Shown piece by piece: positions 59,620 to 64,000 of a stretch of DNA of 64,000 nt. Each line of letters begins with the position of its first letter. Within the stretch, counting starts at the first letter, position 1. Under the pieces are notes generated by a model. The model saw only the letters and a list, made by a program, of their open reading frames with translations. It did no database searches and was not told the origin of the DNA. Location of the stretch: positions 101,712 through 165,711 of the forward strand of contig CAKUMH010000002.1 in assembly GCA_934667625.1 (NCBI GenBank), given 5' to 3'. This DNA comes from an uncultured Elusimicrobiales bacterium (GTDB lineage: Bacteria; Elusimicrobiota; Elusimicrobia; Elusimicrobiales; Elusimicrobiaceae). Position numbers and translations under genes: made by a program.

Positions 59620-60459
59620 ATGAAAACACCTTATATCGGATTTTGGAAACGTGCTGTCGCTTTTATACTGGACAGCCTTTTGTGCTCGTTACCGCCGGCA
59701 GTGATTTGCTTGCCGCTTTTGATATGGCTGTTCACTAAAATGATCCAAGGCACCCCCACCCCGACGCAAATAGTCCTATCCATCGGCCTTTACCTGTTGT
59801 GGATGCTGTTGGCCATTCTTTGCTATTGGCTCTATTTTGCCTATTTTGAAAGTGGCGCCAAACAAGCCACGTTGGGAAAACAGGTAATGGGCATAAAAGT
59901 AATCGGCAAAGACGGAAACCGCATTACGTTCGCCCGCGCGACGGGCCGCTTGTTTGCCAAGTGGATTTCGTACATGCTGCTTAATTTTGGTTTTATCATG
60001 GCTGGCATGACGAGCAAAAAACGCGCCTTGCACGACTATATTGCGGAAACGTATGTGGTCCGGGCGGACTTTCAGCCGGGAGATGAACTGCCGGATACCC
60101 CCTCGCACCCGTACTGGATGGCGTTTACGGCGGTTGTGCTTGTTTTGTCCATGTTGGGAATGATGCTCTTCAACCTCGTTTTTGCAGCAGCCGTTTTAGA
60201 CCGCGCACCCGCCACCGTGGCCCGCCGGGCCAGCACTACCCTGCAGGAGTTTGCAGCGGCAAAGAAGTCCCTTTCCGAGGAAGGCCTGGAAAACAGCGGC
60301 GTGTGGTATGGGCAGGATGAGGACGGTTATTATGCCAACTTTACCGATATGGCGGACAATGAGTATACGCTTGCTTTGCCTACCGGAAGCACAGAAGTGT
60401 GCTGTGTGAGCGAAGCGAGTGACCAATGTGCTGACACCGGACTGCCCGTCTGTAAATAA
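59620..60459 (+). CDS. RDD-family membrane protein
   Basis: 279 residues. RDD domain with two or three helices (about 1-150: GFWKRAVAFILDSLLCSLPPAVICLPLLIWL, then YLLWMLLAILCYWLYFAYFESGAKQATLGKQVMGIKV, and TGRLFAKWISYMLL), a further helix (YWMAFTAVVLVLSMLGMMLFNLVFAAAV) and an acidic C-terminal soluble tail of about 80 residues with four cysteines. RDD proteins are poorly characterised; some act as ion antiporters. AAAAAGGAAA precedes the ATG. Monocistronic or last in the comM-tdk series. Confidence 0.82.
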   Translation: MKTPYIGFWKRAVAFILDSLLCSLPPAVICLPLLIWLFTKMIQGTPTPTQIVLSIGLYLLWMLLAILCYWLYFAYFESGAKQATLGKQVMGIKVIGKDGNRITFARATGRLFAKWISYMLLNFGFIMAGMTSKKRALHDYIAETYVVRADFQPGDELPDTPSHPYWMAFTAVVLVLSMLGMMLFNLVFAAAVLDRAPATVARRASTTLQEFAAAKKSLSEEGLENSGVWYGQDEDGYYANFTDMADNEYTLALPTGSTEVCCVSEASDQCADTGLPVCK

Positions 60460-60475
60460 CGGTATTTCTGAACAT

Positions 60476-60519
60476 AAAAAATGCCGCGCTGAGTATAAAT
60501 TTCTCAGCGCGGCATTTTT
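60476..60519. terminator. Bidirectional terminator between the RDD gene and the oppA-like gene
   Basis: An 18-bp stem (60476-60493 with 60503-60520) around a 9-base loop, with A and T runs at its ends. Confidence 0.92.
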
Positions 60520-60533
60520 ATTTATAGGGAAAA

Positions 60534-62264
60534 CTACTCTTTAAACATCGGGTAGAAATAAATTCCCATATACACAGGGTTATCCACAAACCCCTTTACG
60601 TTTTTACGCATGGCCCACAGCCCAGTGGGGTGCACCGTGTAGACTTGCATGGCGTCTTCGTGCAGGAGGTTATGAACCTGTTTGTAAAGAGCATTACGCT
60701 TTTGAAAGTTCGTTTCGGCTACGGCTTGCTCAATCAATTTATCTACCTGCGGATTTTTATACCCCTGTGAGAGCGCGTAGCGCCCTTGGCTGTGCGCAAA
60801 CGGGAAATAAAAGTTGTGGGCGTCTGCATAATCGGCCACCCACCCGCGTGCCCACATAGGCATTTGGTGCTTGGCCGTTTTTTCCAGGAAAGACGGCCAC
60901 GTAACGCCGCGTAGATCAATTTGGAATTTGGGGTTTAAACTTTCTACATTGCGTTTTAAAATTTCGCTCGCAATTTGGCGCATGTCGCCACTGGTATTGT
61001 AGGTAATGGTGAATTTAAAGCCCTTTTCCCACACTTGCCCGCCCCACGCTTTTTGAAAATGCTCCTTGGCTTTTTGCAAATTAAACGAATAGCGCTTGAA
61101 ATCCTTGTCGTATTTGACAAGCCCGGCGGGTGCGGGGCCGAGGGCAATTTCGCCGCGGCCTTCCATGGACTGCTTTAAAAAAGCCTCGTAATCAAAGGCG
61201 TATTCAAACCCCTTGCGCAAATCCTTATCGGCAAAGAAATCCGACGGGATGCCTTGCCCGTCCAACTTGCCGGAGCCAACGTCCGGGTTGGCCTGCATGT
61301 TGATGTTTAAGGTGAAAAAGATGACCGGATCCGTACGCAGGCGGGGCAGGTTATCGTAAACCGTCACGTCCTCGTTCCCCTTTAGCTGGGCGGCAAACTT
61401 GGAGGAAATTTCCGCCACATCTGCATCGCCTGTTTCCAGCATTAAACGCAGGGTGGAGGGTTCGTCCACCGTCATCATGTGAATGGTTTTTAGGCGGGGA
61501 GCCCCGGCGAAGTATTGTTCATTGGACACCAGCGTCAGGCGTTTGGCGGCAATATCCCAGCGCGCAACCTGAAAGGGTCCCGTGCCGTTGGACGCATTAA
61601 AGAAAGGCGAGGCATCCTTGGCAAAGTTGTTAAATTGTTTCCACGTTTGTTCAGTGCCGTCCCACGCGCCGCGCGATACGGCCCAGTTTTTGTTCACCAC
61701 ATAGCCCCAGCGGGCCAAAATGGACAAAAACGGAGCAAACGGACGCTTTAACGTAATGATTACCTTATCTCCGTCTACCCGTATGGCGCGGGCAGCTTCT
61801 TGGTATGAAACCACCAATTCGCCCTTGTCGTTGCGGGTGGAAGATATCCCTAAAATCGGTTCCAACAACAAGCTGGAGGGACCGCCGGAGACATCCGACA
61901 AGAGAAAACGCAACAACGAATAGCGCACATCCTCGGGGGTTAATTCCTCGCCGTTATGAAACCGCACGCCCTTGCGAATGGGGAAGGTGTAGGTGCGGCC
62001 GTCGGCCGAGAGGAGGCCGTTCTCCCGGGAAGGCACTTGCGTGGAAAGGGACGGCTCCAACTCCGTCAGTTCACTGCCCTTAAATTTAAGAAGTGTATCA
62101 TACACGTTGATCAGCATGCCGTGCGTCACACCATCGTAAGAGTAAACGGGATCCAGGGATTCCATTTCCCCTTTATGCGCCACCACCAGCGCGTCTTTGG
62201 TATCGGGTTGCGTACACGCACCCAATAAACAAAAGGCCATTAAAACCAGTCCGTATTTTTTCAT
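60534..62264 (-). CDS. Solute-binding lipoprotein, family 5 (oligopeptide type)
   Basis: 576 residues with lipobox LGAC (about residue 16) and the SBP_bac_5 fold: VAHKGEMESLDPVYSYDGVTHGMLINVYDTLLKF, TFPIRKGVRFHNGEELTPEDVRYSLLR (family signature), NGTGPFQVARWDIAAKRLTLVSNEQYFAG, FEYAFDYEAFLKQ. The family captures peptides or nickel for Dpp/Opp importers; no permease or ATPase gene is next to it. It overlaps the peptidase gene by 4 bases, so peptide supply and uptake could be connected. Confidence 0.92.
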   Translation of the reverse strand: MKKYGLVLMAFCLLGACTQPDTKDALVVAHKGEMESLDPVYSYDGVTHGMLINVYDTLLKFKGSELTELEPSLSTQVPSRENGLLSADGRTYTFPIRKGVRFHNGEELTPEDVRYSLLRFLLSDVSGGPSSLLLEPILGISSTRNDKGELVVSYQEAARAIRVDGDKVIITLKRPFAPFLSILARWGYVVNKNWAVSRGAWDGTEQTWKQFNNFAKDASPFFNASNGTGPFQVARWDIAAKRLTLVSNEQYFAGAPRLKTIHMMTVDEPSTLRLMLETGDADVAEISSKFAAQLKGNEDVTVYDNLPRLRTDPVIFFTLNINMQANPDVGSGKLDGQGIPSDFFADKDLRKGFEYAFDYEAFLKQSMEGRGEIALGPAPAGLVKYDKDFKRYSFNLQKAKEHFQKAWGGQVWEKGFKFTITYNTSGDMRQIASEILKRNVESLNPKFQIDLRGVTWPSFLEKTAKHQMPMWARGWVADYADAHNFYFPFAHSQGRYALSQGYKNPQVDKLIEQAVAETNFQKRNALYKQVHNLLHEDAMQVYTVHPTGLWAMRKNVKGFVDNPVYMGIYFYPMFKE

Positions 62265-63211
62265 TTTCTCCTCACTACGTATGCAGCTCCTTTTTTGTTA
62301 TGGAGCCACACTTTTGCAAATTCTTGTGCGTGATAAGCACGTAAAACAGCGGCGCGGGTTTCGGCGGCGGGATCAGCCGTGAGCACCTGTCCGTTCCCCC
62401 AACCGCGCACCAGCACCAAATGCCCGGCGGTCCGTTCCAGCGGGGCGTTGGTTAACTCCCCGGGGCCATACCCCACACTGGCCACCACCAGCGAATCGGG
62501 CGATAAAAAATCGGCTAGTTCCGCCAAACTTTCAAAACGGCGGAAATAGGACAGGGCCCCCAACCGGTTGGCGGCCGCGGTGTTGGCCATCCAATTGCCG
62601 TAAATGCCGGCGGTTTTGTCGTACACCGCGGTTAAAACTTCGTCCAAAGATACGTCTTTGCCCAGTGCCCGCAACGCCATACACAGCGAAGTGGGGCTGC
62701 AAATGCGGCGGCGGTCTTCGGTTTTTTGTTCCATTTGAGAAATGGGTTCCGCCGGGTGAGCATAAGAACCGTGCGGAAGGCAGGCTGCCTGTTCCGGCGT
62801 GTAATGGAAATCCGCACTGACCAAGGCAGCCGCCACAAAATCTGCTTGTGCCAGCCCGGAAAGGGTAAGCCGAAACCGGTATGCGGATGACGCTTCCGCC
62901 GGGCATACCTCATCTACCTCCACCCGACCTTGGGCATCTTGACAGTCAGGAAAGCTGTGGAGAGAATCCGGCAGGAAAAGCCCTAATTTATAAAAGTCAC
63001 TCCACCCGTGCGACGTTTGAAACTGTACCTCCAGAAGGGCTGCGCTTTCCGGCGGAAGCCGCAAACGGGCAGACAGCACCAAGGAGGAAAACAAAAAAGG
63101 CGTTTGGCACGGGCGGGAGAGCAAACATTTGCCCGACGCGGTAGTCGTTTCGGTCCAGTCGGACGAAGCGTGCCGTACGTTAAAAACAGTGGGCAAGAAT
63201 TTGGAGGACAT
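62261..63211 (-). CDS. C39-like (papain-fold) peptidase domain protein
   Basis: 316 residues. The C-terminal half is a Peptidase_C39_2-type domain with Cys171 in RRRICSPTSLCMAL, His264 in TAGHLVLVRGW and an acidic/Asn partner in TADPAAE. The N-terminal part (1-160) is beta-rich and unassigned. No signal peptide is seen, although such proteins are often exported. The start at 63211 is set because AAGG lies before it and because the longer frame runs through tRNA-Pro. The tRNA ends only 10 bases upstream, so the gene is probably read from the tRNA promoter. Co-transcribed with the peptide-binding lipoprotein. Confidence 0.8.
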   Translation of the reverse strand: MSSKFLPTVFNVRHASSDWTETTTASGKCLLSRPCQTPFLFSSLVLSARLRLPPESAALLEVQFQTSHGWSDFYKLGLFLPDSLHSFPDCQDAQGRVEVDEVCPAEASSAYRFRLTLSGLAQADFVAAALVSADFHYTPEQAACLPHGSYAHPAEPISQMEQKTEDRRRICSPTSLCMALRALGKDVSLDEVLTAVYDKTAGIYGNWMANTAAANRLGALSYFRRFESLAELADFLSPDSLVVASVGYGPGELTNAPLERTAGHLVLVRGWGNGQVLTADPAAETRAAVLRAYHAQEFAKVWLHNKKGAAYVVRRK

Positions 63212-63221
63212 AAAAACCTTA

Positions 63222-63294
63222 TCGGGGCACCCGGACTTGAACCGGGAACCTCCCGCTCCCAAAGCGGGCGCTCTACCACTTGAGCCATGCCCCG
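63222..63294 (-). tRNA. tRNA-Pro(UGG)
   Basis: Acceptor CGGGGCA pairs with TGCCCCG; anticodon loop TTTGGGA gives UGG; T-arm CCCGG-TTCAAGT-CCGGG. CCA not encoded. Its likely -10 TACAAT lies about 10 bases upstream on the minus strand. The peptidase gene follows after 10 bases. Confidence 0.97.
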
Positions 63295-63407
63295 AATGTG
63301 TATATTGTACCAATTTTAGGATAAAAAGCCCACGCCTTTGCGCAAGCAAAAACTCATTGTGATTCGCGCCAAAACCCTTTGACGGATAGGCGAGAGCATG
63401 CGGACAC

Positions 63408-63436
63408 AAAAAAACCGCCTCAAAAAAGGCGGCTTA
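63408..63436 (-). terminator. Terminator of tRNA-Gln
   Basis: On the minus strand CCGCC and GGCGG arms (63428-63432 with 63415-63419) are followed by seven T. Confidence 0.75.
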
Positions 63437-63441
63437 AAATC

Positions 63442-63515
63442 TGGTTCCGGGACTAGGACTCGAACCTAGAATTAATGCTCCAGAGGCATCCGTGTTACCA
63501 TTACACCATCCCGGA
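63442..63515 (-). tRNA. tRNA-Gln(CUG), CCA encoded
   Basis: Acceptor TCCGGGA pairs with TCCCGGA; anticodon loop CTCTGGA gives CUG; T-arm CTAGG-TTCGAGT-CCTAG. CCA is encoded at 63442-63444, unlike in the other three tRNAs of the window. Confidence 0.95.
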
Positions 63516-63589
63516 TCAACATAAATATTTTAGCACATTTTTTTAAAAAGGGAAAATTTTTCTTCTAAATGCCTTCCTTTCTCCTAATT

Positions 63590-63598
63590 TGTTATAAT
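63590..63598 (+). promoter_or_regulatory. Extended -10 promoter of the CAU tRNA
   Basis: TGTTATAAT with a perfect hexamer at 63593-63598, 14 bases before the mature tRNA end. Confidence 0.6.
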
Positions 63599-63611
63599 AA
63601 AAAGAGCTTTA

Positions 63612-63685
63612 GCGCCTATAGCTCAATTGGTTAGAGCAACCGACTCATAATCGGTGGGTTCCAGGTTCAAGTCCTGGTGGGCGCA
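63612..63685 (+). tRNA. tRNA with CAU anticodon (probable tRNA-Ile2, else elongator Met)
   Basis: Acceptor GCGCCTA pairs with TGGGCGC; anticodon loop CTCATAA; T-arm CCAGG-TTCAAGT-CCTGG; discriminator A; no CCA. The C4-G69 and C5-G68 pairs and the ACCGACTCATAATCGGT arm favour the lysidine-modified Ile tRNA, but an elongator Met is not excluded. Initiator Met is excluded by the paired first base. Confidence 0.9.
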
Positions 63686-63688
63686 GTA

Positions 63689-63726
63689 AAATTTGCCTCT
63701 GCCTTTACGGCAGAGGCGAATTTTTT
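63689..63726 (+). terminator. Terminator of the CAU tRNA
   Basis: A 15-base stem (63689-63703 with 63709-63723, loop TTTAC, one wobble) and a T run. Confidence 0.88.
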
Positions 63727-63733
63727 GTCCACA

Positions 63734-63878
63734 GCGCATCAACGGCTTTATGCGCGGCAGGACTTGAAAGGCACAGCAATGTTTTGGTTTGAGCAAAGCG
63801 AAAGGCCGAACCCGCGAGCCCGGCCTGCAGGAAAATTCCGTCAGGACCTTTACCGAAAGACAAGTCCCGGTGGGTGCA
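63734..63878 (+). ncRNA. Candidate tRNA-linked structured element (CAU tRNA type)
   Basis: Second member of the family seen behind tRNA-Thr. Left hairpin with arms GCGCAT/ATGCGC (63734-63739, 63750-63755); an exact 11-base inverted copy of this tRNA's T-arm at 63758-63768; a conserved 17-base block at 63775-63791 (15 of 17 identical to 33922-33938); CCGCGAG at 63812-63818; CGTCAG at 63839-63844; and at 63861-63878 a direct copy of the tRNA 3' end (16 of 18 identical). The left and right T-arm copies can pair with each other (GGACTTG with CAAGTCC). No coding frame of merit. Confidence 0.5.
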
Positions 63879-63930
63879 TAGATTGACTAGCGCCCGTTTT
63901 CAAAAAAGAGCGGGGTTCATATCAAAAATG

Positions 63931-63960
63931 AAACTCCCCGGGCTCACGCCCGGGGTTTCT
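63931..63960. terminator. Terminator near the right edge
   Basis: CCCCGGGC (63936-63943) pairs with GCCCGGGG (63948-63955) around TCAC, with T-rich flanks on both strands. It probably serves the minus-strand gene entering from the right. Confidence 0.75.
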
Positions 63961-63962
63961 TT

Positions 63963-64000
63963 TCATCCGAACAATTCCATTGTTCGCCCCAAATCTTCTT
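63963..64000 (-). CDS. Possible 3' end of a gene continuing beyond the window
   Basis: On the minus strand one frame reads ...EDLGRTMELFG followed by a stop at 63963-63965, and a terminator comes directly after. Too short to identify. Confidence 0.35.
   Translation of the reverse strand, partial: EDLGRTMELFG

Noticed and set aside
63212..63409. N-terminal extension of the C39-like peptidase
   Set aside because: The extra 66 codons read through tRNA-Pro and start at TTG; the ATG at 63211 has a ribosome-binding site.
63677..63886. Plus-strand frame of 69 codons after the CAU tRNA
   Set aside because: It covers the terminator and the tRNA-linked element; no ribosome-binding site and no protein similarity.
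1..64000. CRISPR array, rRNA operon or transposase gene
   Set aside because: No regularly spaced direct repeats, no rRNA-like sequence and no transposase motif were seen on either strand.

Overview
The window looks like a chromosome segment of a diderm (Gram-negative-type) anaerobe with a mid-range, roughly 50-55 % GC base composition. It encodes a lipid A operon (lpxD, lpxC, fabZ, lpxA, lpxI), outer-membrane assembly (BamA, an OmpH-like protein, LptD), a TolC-type protein and a sodium-pumping oxaloacetate-decarboxylase-type complex. It also has type IV pilins whose processing site is followed by a near-identical hydrophobic segment. The pilins, the GH57/DUF4912 pair and the many secreted orphans make me guess Elusimicrobiota (Elusimicrobium-like gut bacterium). 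This is a guess from gene style, not from a marker gene.

Layout. 1-7.1 kb: C-terminal end of a class A penicillin-binding protein, mfd, two exported parvulin isomerases, pdxA. 7.1-8.0 kb: a pilin on the minus strand and a palindromic repeat zone. 8.0-11.9 kb: birA-oadG-oadA-oadB, so the biotin ligase sits next to its likely substrate. 11.9-17.4 kb: a GT8 glycosyltransferase, then on the minus strand nth and a znuABC-type metal importer, an EamA transporter, and a small pilin-like protein. 17.5-20.0 kb: DUF4912 protein plus GH57 branching enzyme (glycogen). 20-25.2 kb: two large secreted orphans, greA and a trypsin-like protease. 25.3-30.3 kb: an envelope cluster (lipoprotein, beta-barrel, HAMP protein, TolC-like, patatin, TPR lipoprotein). 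30.3-33.7 kb: an exported TldE/TldD-like pair. 33.8-34.2 kb: tRNA-Thr followed by a structured repeat element. 34.2-42.8 kb: TerC protein, rpmB, then the bamA-to-lpxI operon. 42.8-44.0 kb: a second pilin with a palindromic repeat inside its leader. 44.0-49.9 kb: tpiA, deoC, a 969-residue DnaA-like ATPase, two lipoproteins. 49.9-60.5 kb: comM-dprA-topA-xerC/D-ROK kinase-lptD-tdk-RDD protein. 60.5-63.3 kb (minus): tRNA-Pro, a C39-like peptidase and a peptide-binding lipoprotein. 63.4-63.9 kb: tRNA-Gln, then a CAU-anticodon tRNA followed by a second copy of the structured element seen behind tRNA-Thr. The last bases probably hold the end of another minus-strand gene.

Most notable: (1) two tRNA genes are each followed by a roughly 145-170 bp element with the same conserved blocks at nearly the same spacing. 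Each element starts with an inverted copy of its own tRNA's T-arm and ends with a direct copy of that tRNA's 3' end. (2) A family of double-palindrome repeats lies upstream of two pilin genes and, in one, is inserted in frame exactly at the prepilin cleavage site. (3) The two pilin genes share a nearly identical upstream region with a long hairpin abutting the ribosome-binding site. (4) Several genes have a -10 hexamer ending only 5-7 bases before the ATG and no Shine-Dalgarno, suggesting leaderless mRNAs. (5) A very long DnaA-type ATPase has no visible DNA-binding domain, and a TldD/TldE-like pair has clear export signals.
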